From: JAUUZT01 sp964654015
GTDB taxonomy: Bacteria > Chloroflexota > Dehalococcoidia > GIF9 > AB-539-J10
Length of the DNA stretch: 64,000 bases
Direction: 5' to 3'
Assembly (NCBI GenBank): GCA_964654015.1
Contig: CAZZHQ010000003.1
Span: 24,281-88,280, forward strand
The position numbers were made by a program, and so were the translations under genes. The notes under the pieces were generated by a model that saw only the letters and a program-made list of their open reading frames with translations, did not search any database and was not told the DNA's origin. Each line of letters starts with the position of its first letter. Positions within the stretch are counted from its first letter, which is position 1. This document shows positions 8,917 through 17,794 of this stretch, piece after piece.

Positions 8917-9255
8917 CTACCCTTTATTGACTTGCTGTTCGGCCCAGTTCCCTACCCAGGGCAATTTCCACATCACACCTGAGTATGCCCGAATCATAAG
9001 AATAATCCACAAAACGACCATTAGAATCCAAACCAGCGGGACCAGAATCCATCCAATGATGGGAATAAAGGATAAAACAATTTGGACCACGGTTAATATA
9101 CCAAATGTTACGATAGACTGTAGCGCATGGAACTTAACAAATTTACTCTCTTTCTCAATTATCAGAAATACTATACCCGATATCCATAGCGCTACATAGC
9201 AGAGCAACCCCGCTACATTAGGTGACAACCCCGTACTACCTTTTGAAGAAGACAT
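8917..9255 (-). CDS. small DUF4870/Tic20-like membrane protein
   Basis: A 112-residue hydrophobic protein with three to four membrane helices. The N-terminus reads SPNVAGLLCYVALWISGIVF, followed by KFVKFHALQSI, which is the diagnostic segment of the DUF4870 family, and by a helix pair around FIPIIGWILVPLVWIL. GGAGG is well placed before the ATG. It stands alone between gap and the sigma factor. No function is established for the family; the fold is Tic20-like. Confidence 0.8.
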   Translation of the reverse strand: MSSSKGSTGLSPNVAGLLCYVALWISGIVFLIIEKESKFVKFHALQSIVTFGILTVVQIVLSFIPIIGWILVPLVWILMVVLWIILMIRAYSGVMWKLPWVGNWAEQQVNKG

Positions 9256-9402
9256 TTTCCACCTCCTGTTAATTACTCTTATAGCATCTTACATCATAGA
9301 CTTCAATTTTTGCAATAGTCAACAATATTCCAACCAAGATAGGGATAATAAGCGCAAAGACATAAATCTTCGCAGTTAGAAGGCAAACAATAGCTCACAG
9401 AA

Positions 9403-10416
9403 CTATAAACCTTTGCCAGCAACATAATTAGCAAGGTCAGCAATACGACAACTATAGCCCCATTCATTGTCATACCAGGCGAGAACCTTAACCATAGTGT
9501 TATCTATAACCATTGTAGTCAAAGCATCAAAAATAGAGCTAGCTGGATTGCCTTTGAAGTCCATACTCACCAGTGGTTCATCGGAATAGGCTAATATCCC
9601 TTTCAGTTCCCCTTCTGCAGCTTTACGAAAAGCCTCATTAACTTCACTAGAGTCTACTGCTCTATTCAAATTAGCTACGAAATCAACCACAGAAACACTA
9701 GAGGTAGGCACTCGCATGGCGATTCCGTCCAGTTTTCCTTGCAATGCAGGAATAACCACGCCAACAATACGAGCAGCCCCTGTGGTCGTAGGAATAATAT
9801 TCATGGCGGCAGCGCGCGCGCGGCGAAGATCTTTATGAAATACATCCAGAATCTTCTGGTCATTTGTATAAGAATGAACGGTAGTCATAAAACCACGAAC
9901 GACACCAAAATTCTGGTGAAGAACCTTGACCACTGGAGCAATGCAATTAGTGGTACATGATGCATTAGATATGATGTTATGCTTTGCAGGATCATATTTA
10001 TCCTCATTGACACCAAGAACGATAGTAATATCTTCATCACGAGCCGGCGCAGAGATAATTACTTTTTTAGCACCACCTTGAAGATGAGCTGCTGCTTTGC
10101 TCGCCTGAGTAAAAAGCCCAGTAGATTCAATTACGATGTCCACTCCAAAATCGCTCCAGGGTATCTTTGCTGGGTCACGCTCAGCTAAAACTCTTATCTG
10201 TCTATCATCAATTACTATCGAAGTTCCTTTAGCCTCGATTTTACCCGGATAAATGCCATAATTACTATCATATTTTAGAAGGTGCGCATTAGTCCTGGCA
10301 TCGGTAAGGTCATTAACCGCTACTACTTCCAATTCCGCTCTATGTCGCTGATTCACCGCCCTGAAAGACAACCTGCCGATTCGTCCAAAACCATTAATAC
10401 CTATTTTCGCTACCAT
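9403..10416 (-). CDS. gap: glyceraldehyde-3-phosphate dehydrogenase, type I
   Basis: A 337-residue GAPDH. The NAD-binding motif GINGFGRIGR is at the N-terminus, catalytic Cys154 lies in NASCTTNC, and the C-terminal signature WYDNEWGYSCR is intact. It interconverts glyceraldehyde 3-phosphate and 1,3-bisphosphoglycerate in the cytoplasm. Asp near residue 36 (VAVNDLTD) suggests an NAD preference. AAGGAG precedes the ATG. No phosphoglycerate kinase gene is adjacent; the MBL hydrolase and eno lie upstream on the same strand. Confidence 0.97.
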   Translation of the reverse strand: MVAKIGINGFGRIGRLSFRAVNQRHRAELEVVAVNDLTDARTNAHLLKYDSNYGIYPGKIEAKGTSIVIDDRQIRVLAERDPAKIPWSDFGVDIVIESTGLFTQASKAAAHLQGGAKKVIISAPARDEDITIVLGVNEDKYDPAKHNIISNASCTTNCIAPVVKVLHQNFGVVRGFMTTVHSYTNDQKILDVFHKDLRRARAAAMNIIPTTTGAARIVGVVIPALQGKLDGIAMRVPTSSVSVVDFVANLNRAVDSSEVNEAFRKAAEGELKGILAYSDEPLVSMDFKGNPASSIFDALTTMVIDNTMVKVLAWYDNEWGYSCRIADLANYVAGKGL

Positions 10417-10484
10417 TTCTATGTCTCCTTCAACAGTTAATTTCTACCACTATTCCATTCAAGTTTATGCCAAATAGAAATAAG

Positions 10485-11480
10485 CTAATTTTTTTTCAAA
10501 TATACGTAAACGCCTTCTTGCTCAATCCTCCCTATCTCCCCTTCAGAATCCAATAATTTCAGATGCGCCATAGTATGTAACATGGCTAATCGCCTGTCCA
10601 ACGGCGTCAAATCACTAAATTTTTCGACCATTACCTTACCATTCCAGGGAATTTCAACAGCTATTTGATAGGCTGTTTTCAACCCTTCATTCAGAACCTT
10701 CAAAATATCTTTTCTTCTCAGCTCCTGACGCCGCAGTATTTCAGCAGCCCTCATCTTCAAACTATTAAACACAGATCCATGTCCCGGAAAAACAAAGTTG
10801 ATTTTCTTCGTTCCCAGCTTGTTCAGAGATTTAATGTAGTCATCAAGGGGATTATCTCCCGACTGCAGATGAAGACCGATGTGAGGTACAGTCTGGGATA
10901 GAACATGATCTCCCGTAAATAACCATTTTTTATCAGCTTCATAAAGACATATGTGCCCCGGCGAGTGTCCTGGCGTACACAATATCTCAAATTCAAAGGT
11001 GCCATTAGAAATTTTATCACCTTCGTCCAGTATAATCTCAGGTTGACAAGAAAATACAAATTTTCGCATCCATAAGGAGGCATTCTGCATATCAGTCAAC
11101 TCTTCTTTGGGCACTCCATTCTTGTTGAGTTCCTCGGACATCTTATTGAGCAATGCCGCAGATGTCTCATACCTTGAGCCAATAAGCTCGGCTTCCAAAC
11201 TATGCATGGCTACTTTAGCGCCACAAAGATCTTTTAATTTTCCAGCCAGCCCATAGTGGTCAGGATGAGTATGCGTAATCACAATCCAATTAATATCCTG
11301 GAACTTAAGTGAGTCCATTCTCATTCCTTCCCGAAAAGCCCAAAGGGCGCCTGGCCAGTCCCAGCCACTATCAACCAGGATATTTCCTTTTTCCCCTTCA
11401 ATTACATACGCATTGGTATAGCCCTCGATGTTTTGTGGGAATGGAAGCCTTATTTGATAAACCCCAGCTACTAATCGCAT
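10485..11480 (-). CDS. MBL-fold metallo-hydrolase with C-terminal winged-helix
   Basis: A 331-residue protein. The metal-binding motif HTHPDH is at residues 70-75, followed by GHSPGHICLY, FTGDHVLS and FPGHG, giving a complete metallo-beta-lactamase dinuclear site. The C-terminal ~80 residues resemble the winged-helix tail of LACTB2-like and related hydrolases. The substrate is unknown. It starts seven bases after the stop of eno and is presumably co-transcribed with it. The ending in KKN is ordinary. Confidence 0.85.
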   Translation of the reverse strand: MRLVAGVYQIRLPFPQNIEGYTNAYVIEGEKGNILVDSGWDWPGALWAFREGMRMDSLKFQDINWIVITHTHPDHYGLAGKLKDLCGAKVAMHSLEAELIGSRYETSAALLNKMSEELNKNGVPKEELTDMQNASLWMRKFVFSCQPEIILDEGDKISNGTFEFEILCTPGHSPGHICLYEADKKWLFTGDHVLSQTVPHIGLHLQSGDNPLDDYIKSLNKLGTKKINFVFPGHGSVFNSLKMRAAEILRRQELRRKDILKVLNEGLKTAYQIAVEIPWNGKVMVEKFSDLTPLDRRLAMLHTMAHLKLLDSEGEIGRIEQEGVYVYLKKN

Positions 11481-11486
11481 ACTTCG

Positions 11487-12782
11487 TCACCCAAGGTTAT
11501 AAAAGGCCTCTTTTCCAGCGTAACGGGCGATATCTCCCAGTTCATTCTCTATTTCAAGCAGCCTATTATATTTAGCAAGTCTCTCACTACGACAAGGAGC
11601 TCCAGCCTTGATAAATCCTGCGTCAACAGCAACAGCCAAATCAGCTATGGTAGTGTCCCCTGTCTCACCAGATCGATGGCTGATAACGCTTGTCCATTTC
11701 GCCTTACCTGCTCTCTTAATAACCGCTAGAGTTTCACTTAGCGTACCAATCTGGTTCAGCTTGATAAGAATTGAGTTGGAGCTTTTTTCTTTAATCCCTT
11801 TCTCGATACGTTTTATATTAGTCACATAAAGGTCATCACCTACGAGTTGAACTTTCTTTCCTATTTTGGCTTCAAGTAATGCCCAACCCTGCCAATCGTC
11901 TTCCGCCAGCCCGTCTTCGATACTGATGATAGGATATTTTGAAGTCCACTCAGTATAATAATCCACCATCTCTTCAGAGCTAAGACTAACTCCTTCTATG
12001 GCCAAAACATATTTACCGTCTTCATAGAAACTGCTGGAGGCCGGATCAAGGGCAAGAAAACAGTCTCCACCTGCTTTATAGCCAGCCTTATCAATAGCCG
12101 CCAGTATCAGCTCTAAAGCCTCCTTATTGGAAGATAATACAGGAGCAAAGCCCCCCTCATCACCAACGTTAGTATTTAATCCTTTATCTTTAAGTACTTT
12201 ATACAAAGAATGATAAATACCACTACACATCTGAACAGCCATAGAAAAACTGGAGGCTCCCACAGGCATTACCATAAACTCCTGAAAATCCGCGGAATTA
12301 AGTGCATGTTTGCCACCATTTAATATATTCATCATAGGGACTGGTAATAAATTTGCCTCTGCACCTCCTAGATATCGATATAAGGGCAAGCCAAGGAAGT
12401 TAGCCCCAGCCCTAGCTACAGCCAGAGATACTCCAAGAATTGCGTTGGCTCCAAGTCGGCTTTTATTTTCCGTACCATCCAATTCTATTAGCTTTCTATC
12501 TAATAGCTCTTGTTCTAGAGCCGACATGCCCATTACTGCCGAAGCTATATCACCATTCACATGTTCAATGGCCTTCAATACGCCAAGTCCCTCATATCTG
12601 TGCTTGTCGCCGTCACGTAATTCCACAGCCTCATATTTTCCAGTGCTTGCCCCTGAAGGGACAGCTGCCATTCCAACGGTGCCATCAAACAATGTGACCT
12701 TTACCTTCACAGTAGGATTACCTCTGGAATCAAGGATTTCCAACCCCTGGACCTTTTCAATCGCTGCTAGCTGTATAACCAT
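11487..12782 (-). CDS. eno: enolase
   Basis: A 431-residue phosphopyruvate hydratase, converting 2-phosphoglycerate to phosphoenolpyruvate. Hallmarks are SRGNPTVKV at the N-terminus, the loop PSGASTGKYEAVELRDGD, the acid catalysts around GDEGGFAP, magnesium ligands in ALDPASSSFY, SIEDGLAEDD and VGDDL, and the signature LIKLNQIGTLSET. GGGAG precedes the start. Products of the glycerate kinase at 42.2 kb could enter glycolysis here. Confidence 0.97.
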   Translation of the reverse strand: MVIQLAAIEKVQGLEILDSRGNPTVKVKVTLFDGTVGMAAVPSGASTGKYEAVELRDGDKHRYEGLGVLKAIEHVNGDIASAVMGMSALEQELLDRKLIELDGTENKSRLGANAILGVSLAVARAGANFLGLPLYRYLGGAEANLLPVPMMNILNGGKHALNSADFQEFMVMPVGASSFSMAVQMCSGIYHSLYKVLKDKGLNTNVGDEGGFAPVLSSNKEALELILAAIDKAGYKAGGDCFLALDPASSSFYEDGKYVLAIEGVSLSSEEMVDYYTEWTSKYPIISIEDGLAEDDWQGWALLEAKIGKKVQLVGDDLYVTNIKRIEKGIKEKSSNSILIKLNQIGTLSETLAVIKRAGKAKWTSVISHRSGETGDTTIADLAVAVDAGFIKAGAPCRSERLAKYNRLLEIENELGDIARYAGKEAFYNLG

Positions 12783-12987
12783 TATTAAACTCCCAATATC
12801 TATAATTATTGCAGGTACTTTAGTTTATCTGGTATGAGATAGTTAACTATGTTGAATTCCTTATGCGGATGAGTTGTTTGCATTCTAAAGCAATATAAGC
12901 TGCAACTCTTACATAATAGTAACAGGTAAAACTTTTTAGTAAAAGACGAGTTTTGATAAGTTTCTAATACCTCCTAAAATATTAATA

Positions 12988-13764
12988 CTATTTTCTGGAC
13001 TGCAATTCAGTTACTGCATTTCTAGCTTTCTCCAACGCCTGTCGTGCGCTTCTGATAAAGAAAACATCCGCATTCTCAATAGTATTCAGTCTGAATCCCT
13101 TCTCAATCGCCCATCCAATAGTATCGAATGTCGTAAACATCCCGACTGGCTTACCCCATTTTTGGGCAGCCTTCAATACAATATCAAATTTCTCCCGGTA
13201 TGTTGGTTCATCCCATTTCGGGGGACTGCCAAACCCCATACTTACTGATAGATCTCTCGGGCCGATATAACATGCGTCTATTCCTTTTACCGAAAGAATC
13301 TGGTCTATATTGCTCACAGCCTTCTCTGTCTCTATCTGAACTATTACGAGTAGCTCATCATTTGCAGTCTTAACATAGGTCGGATCAAACCATGCCGCTC
13401 TTCTGGGGCCACAGCCTCTAATGCCCTCAGGAGGATATTTACAAGCACTTACCGCATTTTCTGCCTCTTCCTTGGTATTGACCCAGGGAATAAGAACACC
13501 ATGCGCCCCCAAATCCAGAACACGTTTAATGACTACAGGCTCATTCCATTGAACCCTGACAATTGGTGTACAACTGGTCCCGTTCATCGACTGCATCATC
13601 ATTTGCATTGTTTCGAAGCTCAGTGGGCCATGCTCCCCATCTATAACCACCCAATCAAAACCTAACCGGGACAACCATTCTGTAACATCGGGATGACCAA
13701 GGCCTACAAATCCTCCAATGGTAACTTCTCCATTCTTCAATTTTTCCTTAAGTATATTTTTCAT
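12988..13764 (-). CDS. HpcH/HpaI-family aldolase
   Basis: About 258 residues, a TIM-barrel class II aldolase of the HpcH/HpaI family, which cleaves 4-hydroxy-2-oxo-acids or similar pyruvate-yielding substrates. Catalytic-site segments are VIDGEHGPLSFE (His), VQIETEKAV (metal Glu) and GPRDLSVSMG (metal Asp), all intact. The ATG at 13764 and the GTG one codon earlier both sit behind AAGGAGG. It is monocistronic with its own strong promoter. No degradative-pathway neighbours, so the physiological substrate is open. Confidence 0.85.
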   Translation of the reverse strand: MKNILKEKLKNGEVTIGGFVGLGHPDVTEWLSRLGFDWVVIDGEHGPLSFETMQMMMQSMNGTSCTPIVRVQWNEPVVIKRVLDLGAHGVLIPWVNTKEEAENAVSACKYPPEGIRGCGPRRAAWFDPTYVKTANDELLVIVQIETEKAVSNIDQILSVKGIDACYIGPRDLSVSMGFGSPPKWDEPTYREKFDIVLKAAQKWGKPVGMFTTFDTIGWAIEKGFRLNTIENADVFFIRSARQALEKARNAVTELQSRK

Positions 13765-13840
13765 CACCTAATGCCTCCTTATATTTGTTTTTTCCGTTAA
13801 TAACACGAGGTATTATTTTATTAAGCAATCCGAGTTAGAT

Positions 13841-13869
13841 ATTATACAATCCGGTTGGCAAAATGTAAG
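13841..13869 (-). promoter_or_regulatory. promoter of the HpaI-type aldolase gene
   Basis: Minus strand: -35 CTTACA, 17-base spacer, perfect -10 TATAAT. About 75 bases to the start codon, leaving a normal leader that ends in AAGGAGG. Confidence 0.65.
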
Positions 13870-13906
13870 ACTCCTTTCTATAGCCACGCTCCCCGTAATG
13901 TAACCC

Positions 13907-14488
13907 TCAATTAAATCTGTTCATTGCAATCTCTATTCCGTCTGTAAGGCAACAATCAATAGCCTCAGCCACTCTGATAACTACTGTTTCAACCATCTCT
14001 TGCTCATGTGCGAGAAAGTCGCCAAGTACATAATTTACGATGACATCTCGGTCAGCACCAAATATCTCCTCTTGAGGATGCCCAATACCAACTCTAATCC
14101 GTATAAAATCTTCACTCCCCAAAACAGAGGTTATGGATCGCATTCCATTATGCCCCCCCGTACCTCCAGTTGGACGTAACCGAATCTTGCCCAAAGGCAA
14201 ATTCATATCATCACAAATTACCACAAGATCATTTCGTGAGATTCCGTATTTATCCATCAAACAATCTATGGCTATACCACTAAGATTGATAAAGGTCTCC
14301 GGCTTAGCCAACAATACATTGTGACCCCCTAGTTCACCAACACCTATTCTTGCCTGGCATTTTCGCTTCGTAAATCGTATAGAATGCAGCCTGGCAAGAG
14401 AATTGAGACATCGAAATCCAATGTTGTGACGATTACAATCATACATTTTACCAGGATTACCCAAACCAACAATCAGTTTCACTAACAT
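13907..14488 (-). CDS. pth: peptidyl-tRNA hydrolase
   Basis: A 193-residue Pth that recycles peptidyl-tRNA. The catalytic region GLGNPGKMYDCNRHNIGF holds the essential His, KPETFINLSG and DDMNLPLGKIRLRP supply the substrate-channel Asn/Asp residues, and GGTGGHNGMRS is the family signature. It lies 3' of ligA on the same strand, with a roughly 250-base gap that holds an inverted repeat and a possible gene remnant. Confidence 0.96.
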   Translation of the reverse strand: MLVKLIVGLGNPGKMYDCNRHNIGFRCLNSLARLHSIRFTKRKCQARIGVGELGGHNVLLAKPETFINLSGIAIDCLMDKYGISRNDLVVICDDMNLPLGKIRLRPTGGTGGHNGMRSITSVLGSEDFIRIRVGIGHPQEEIFGADRDVIVNYVLGDFLAHEQEMVETVVIRVAEAIDCCLTDGIEIAMNRFN

Positions 14489-14526
14489 CAGTATTCTTTC
14501 TTGATATATTATATTCTAAAACAAGT

Positions 14527-14555
14527 TATCCTTTCGATGGAATTATGAAAGGATA
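14527..14555. repeat. 9-bp inverted repeat upstream of pth
   Basis: TATCCTTTC and GAAAGGATA form a perfect nine-base-pair inverted repeat around an 11-base loop, about 40 bases before the pth start. It could be an operator or an RNA hairpin in the 5' leader. No T-run follows, so a terminator is less likely. Confidence 0.45.
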
Positions 14556-14734
14556 CAATTACTACCCGCTATGGGCAACACCTCTAATGGCAATAATTCT
14601 TGCCCTAATAATGAGCAACTTTTACCCTTCCCGTAACTCTATCGACTATAAGAATCCTTTATCTGTAGCTATAGCAGTCGCAGTACAAAATAATAAACTC
14701 CTATTTATCAAAAGAGCACTGGCTTCCAAAAAGG
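14545..14734 (+). pseudogene. possible remnant of a Nudix-like gene between pth and ligA
   Basis: An open frame that reaches the ligA 3' end translates, after a hydrophobic N-terminus, into a stretch with YKNPLSVAIAVAVQNN followed by KLLFIKRAL. This resembles the first beta strands of Nudix hydrolases (NP-x-VAVAV-x-NGKLLLIKRA). The Nudix box GX5EX7REUXEEXGU is absent, and the frame then runs antisense through the end of ligA. If real it is a truncated relic or a very small membrane peptide. Resemblance is by eye only. Confidence 0.25.
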
Positions 14735-16756
14735 CTAAGTATATTGAGCCAATAGTTCGTAAAATTCAGTTTCGTCAATCATCTTCACCTCTAACCTTTG
14801 GGCTTTGGCTAATTTGGAGCCAGCTTTAGCACCAACCACCACATAAGACGTATTCCTGGTCACATCTGAGGCAACTTCCCCCCCAAGAGCTCGTATCCGC
14901 GCTTCCGTTTCATAGCGAGTTGAATGCTCCAATTTTCCTGTAAGTACAAACTCTAATCCCACCAGAGGTAATTCCTCGGAATAATTAATCTCGGTACATT
15001 CTTTTTCCAATAGCACTTTTGCTTTACGTAACTTGCCAATTATGTTTTTGTTTCCATCTTGTCTAAAGAATGCAATCACGCTATCAGCAATCTTAGGCCC
15101 AACGGAAGGAATAGCCAGTAATTCCTCTTTGCTAGCATTAGCTAAATTATTAATACCACAGAATTTTTCCGCCAACAACTCTGCATATTCTTCCCCAACA
15201 TGAAAAATACCCAGAGCAAAAATAACCTTTGCCAGCGGTCTATTTTTGCTTTGTTCAATTGAATTAAGCACATTTGCCACGCTTTTATCCGCCATTTTTT
15301 CCAGACTTAAAAGCTGCTCCCTGCTAAGTTCATACAAATCCGCAACGTCTTCTACCAAGCCAGCTTTAAATAATGCCTGACATAAACTATCCCCTACGCC
15401 CTCGATATCCATAGCATCACGGCTAACGAAATGCTTTATTCGTTCCAGTGATTGAGAAGAGCAGGCAGTATTGGTACACCTATGCATAGCTTCATCATCT
15501 GGTTTTATCACTTCAGCACCACAAACAGGACAACGACCAGGCATAGAGAAAGCTACCTCGCCCCCTGTACGCCGACTCAATATGGGCCCTAATATCTCAG
15601 GTATAACTTCTCCCGCTCGCTGTATAGTAATCCAATCTCCAATACGAATATCCTTGCGGTGAATGTCTTCTTCATTATGTAATGCCGCCCGACTAATAAC
15701 CACTCCTCCTACCTTCACCGGTTGTAACATCGCAACAGGAGTCAATCTTCCAGTTCGTCCCACATTGATTTCAATATCAAGAAGTCGTGTAACTCCCTGG
15801 ATTGCAGGAAATTTGTATGCTATTGCCCATCTTGGTTCACGAGCCATATTTCCCAGCTTCCGCTGATACACTATGGAATTCATCTTAATCACCATACCAT
15901 CAGCTTCATAACCCCATTCATTACGAACTGCAACCCAGTTTTGATAATATTCCTCTACTTCATTAACCCCGTGACAGAGAGCGATATCAGTATTTATCTT
16001 AAAACCTAGAGTCTTCAGCCACTGCATTATCTCCCAATGAGAGTCAGGTACTACCCCGCATTCCACAGGACCCAACCCATAAACAAATATGTCCAGAGGA
16101 CGACGAGCAGTTACCCTGGAGTCAAGTTGTCTCACAGAACCAGCGGCAGCATTCCGGGGATTGGCAAAAAATGGAAGACCTCTCTTTTCCCTTTCTTCAT
16201 TGAGCCAACTAAAGCCAGCTTTAGAAAGATAGACCTCCCCTCTAACCTCAAATCTAGAAGGTGCCTTTTCAGAAACAGATAGAGGGATACTTCGAATGGT
16301 CCTCAAATTCTGAGTGATGTTTTCCCCTCGATAGCCATCGCCACGAGTCGCTCCAGTAACAAAGAAGCCATTAATATAGGTCAGCGCTACCGCCAATCCA
16401 TCTATCTTAGGCTCACAGACAAGGTCAAAATCATCTACTCCAAGCAAGCTGACAGTTCGCTTGTACCAGGCCTTCAAATCATCGCACGAAAAGGCATTAG
16501 CCAAGCTTAGCAGAGGCTCAGTATGCTCAACGACACCATAGGCCTCCATAGGGGGGGCTCCCACTCTCTGCGTTGGTGAGTCGGGAGAGATAAGTTCAGG
16601 ATACTTAGCCTCAAGTTGTCTGAGTTGAAGCATCAGTTCATCATATTCAGTATCACTTAGCTCCGGACTATCCATCACATAGTAGCAATAGTTATGATGA
16701 TTAATTTGCTTCCGCAAGGTTAAAACCCGTTGTCCTGCTTTACCGATATCTTCCAT
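14735..16756 (-). CDS. ligA: NAD-dependent DNA ligase
   Basis: A 673-residue LigA. The adenylation lysine is in EPKIDG (K117), preceded by the Ia domain that binds NMN (YYVMDSPELSDTEYD). The OB domain, the four-Cys zinc finger (CPVC and CTNTACS), helix-hairpin-helix repeats including IPSVGPKIAD, and a C-terminal BRCT domain from about residue 595 follow. It seals nicks in replication and repair. A promoter with its -10 box 22 bases upstream of the ATG drives it. Length is typical. Confidence 0.97.
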   Translation of the reverse strand: MEDIGKAGQRVLTLRKQINHHNYCYYVMDSPELSDTEYDELMLQLRQLEAKYPELISPDSPTQRVGAPPMEAYGVVEHTEPLLSLANAFSCDDLKAWYKRTVSLLGVDDFDLVCEPKIDGLAVALTYINGFFVTGATRGDGYRGENITQNLRTIRSIPLSVSEKAPSRFEVRGEVYLSKAGFSWLNEEREKRGLPFFANPRNAAAGSVRQLDSRVTARRPLDIFVYGLGPVECGVVPDSHWEIMQWLKTLGFKINTDIALCHGVNEVEEYYQNWVAVRNEWGYEADGMVIKMNSIVYQRKLGNMAREPRWAIAYKFPAIQGVTRLLDIEINVGRTGRLTPVAMLQPVKVGGVVISRAALHNEEDIHRKDIRIGDWITIQRAGEVIPEILGPILSRRTGGEVAFSMPGRCPVCGAEVIKPDDEAMHRCTNTACSSQSLERIKHFVSRDAMDIEGVGDSLCQALFKAGLVEDVADLYELSREQLLSLEKMADKSVANVLNSIEQSKNRPLAKVIFALGIFHVGEEYAELLAEKFCGINNLANASKEELLAIPSVGPKIADSVIAFFRQDGNKNIIGKLRKAKVLLEKECTEINYSEELPLVGLEFVLTGKLEHSTRYETEARIRALGGEVASDVTRNTSYVVVGAKAGSKLAKAQRLEVKMIDETEFYELLAQYT

Positions 16757-16778
16757 ATCTAGTTTTTACCTGTTCAGA

Positions 16779-16806
16779 AGTATAACATGGTATAAATAAG
16801 TGCCAA
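16779..16806 (-). promoter_or_regulatory. promoter of ligA
   Basis: Minus strand: -35 TTGGCA (five of six consensus bases), 16-base spacer, -10 TATACT (five of six). The ATG follows 22 bases after the -10 box. Confidence 0.6.
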
Positions 16807-17025
16807 GAATAAATATACCCTGTACAACTAGCTATTTAAAACAATAAATACCAGCTAACTTCAAGAGAATCAAGGCTGTGAAAGTATGCAATCATTATTC
16901 ACATGATATTAGTAAGCAGATATATTAGCTATATCTATCACTAACATATTCCAAACAGAGCACTGTTAATTTCCTAAGAGCAATCTTGTAAAACAACAGA
17001 GTTCATACGACATATACATCATATC

Positions 17026-17034
17026 TGGTATAAT
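17026..17034 (+). promoter_or_regulatory. extended -10 promoter of the clpP-like gene
   Basis: TGGTATAAT matches the extended -10 consensus TGnTATAAT; no good -35 box is present, as is usual for this promoter class. It lies about 120 bases before the start codon. Confidence 0.55.
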
Positions 17035-17152
17035 CGAGAGGGTAATAAGGACAGTCTGTCTCATATTATTTTGCCAAACCGGATATGATGAGAGAGATGT
17101 CTGAGCTGGCCCTGAAACAAGAAGCGGGGCTTACTAAAAGGAGGAGCCGAAT

Positions 17153-17749
17153 ATGGCGATAAAACCCATTATAATTAAATTTTTCGCCCCAGTTATCGAT
17201 GTCACCGTCAATGCCTTGATGGATGCCATAGACCAGAAAATGAAGCAAGGAATAAGAGACTTCACTATCCTAATCTCTTCGCCAGGCGGCTCCGTTGTGC
17301 ATGGTTTAAGTACTTATAACTACCTGAAGGGTTTGCCCGCCAATATAATTACACATAACTTTGGCAGTGTTGATTCTATAGGCATTGTCCTATACTGTGC
17401 TGGAGCCAAGAGGCTATCAGTGCCACAGGCCAGGTTCCTGCTCCATGGTGTCAATGCCCAATTCACCGGCAATCATAGCCTGGAGGAAAAACAGCTTGAG
17501 GAAAGGCTAAAAGGATTAAAGATAGACATAGAGAACATAGCAAAGGTGATTGCCGTAAATACGGGCAAAAGCGTAGAATTTGTAACAGATGCCATGATTG
17601 AGAGAACAACCCTGAATCCCGAGGAGGCAAAATCATGGGGGCTGGTAAATGAAATCAAATCGCAGTTATTTGAGGCAGGAAGCGAGGTTATTTCTATACA
17701 GGCCCAGCAACAACCGAAACCACCACTGCAGCCGAAGCAACAAACTTAG
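17153..17749 (+). CDS. ClpP/crotonase-fold serine protease-like protein with altered triad
   Basis: 198 residues of the ClpP (S14) family. The oxyanion region SSPGGSVVHGL (about 42-52), the nucleophile Ser75 in VDSIG, and His98 in RFLLHG match ClpP. The position expected to hold the catalytic Asp (the RD of ERDxF in ClpP) reads ERTT here, with Thr152, although the following PEEAKSWGLVNEI is conserved. The last ~20 residues are Gln/Pro-rich. AAGGAGG lies eight bases before the ATG, a perfect ribosome-binding site. No ClpX or ClpA neighbour; it precedes an exported beta-solenoid membrane protein. It may be a specialised or inactive ClpP homologue. Confidence 0.8.
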   Translation: MAIKPIIIKFFAPVIDVTVNALMDAIDQKMKQGIRDFTILISSPGGSVVHGLSTYNYLKGLPANIITHNFGSVDSIGIVLYCAGAKRLSVPQARFLLHGVNAQFTGNHSLEEKQLEERLKGLKIDIENIAKVIAVNTGKSVEFVTDAMIERTTLNPEEAKSWGLVNEIKSQLFEAGSEVISIQAQQQPKPPLQPKQQT

Positions 17750-17794
17750 CCCTGCCTGGATAAATATGGTGGTCGGAGGAGTTTATAAGATACT

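Larger units (their letters stand above)
16757..17152. other. intergenic region between divergent ligA and clpP-like genes
   Basis: About 400 AT-rich bases. It holds the ligA promoter at its left end and an extended -10 promoter plus the strong ribosome-binding site of the clpP-like gene at its right. A 25-codon open frame at 17085-17162 overlaps the clpP-like start but has no ribosome-binding site. I see no RNA gene or coding sequence in the middle. Confidence 0.6.

Noticed and set aside
12310..12837. A 175-codon plus-strand frame opposite eno
   Set aside because: Antisense shadow of the highly conserved enolase frame.
17085..17162. A 25-codon leader frame overlapping the clpP-like start
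   Set aside because: No ribosome-binding site, and it lies across the perfect Shine-Dalgarno of the real gene; coding evidence is weak.
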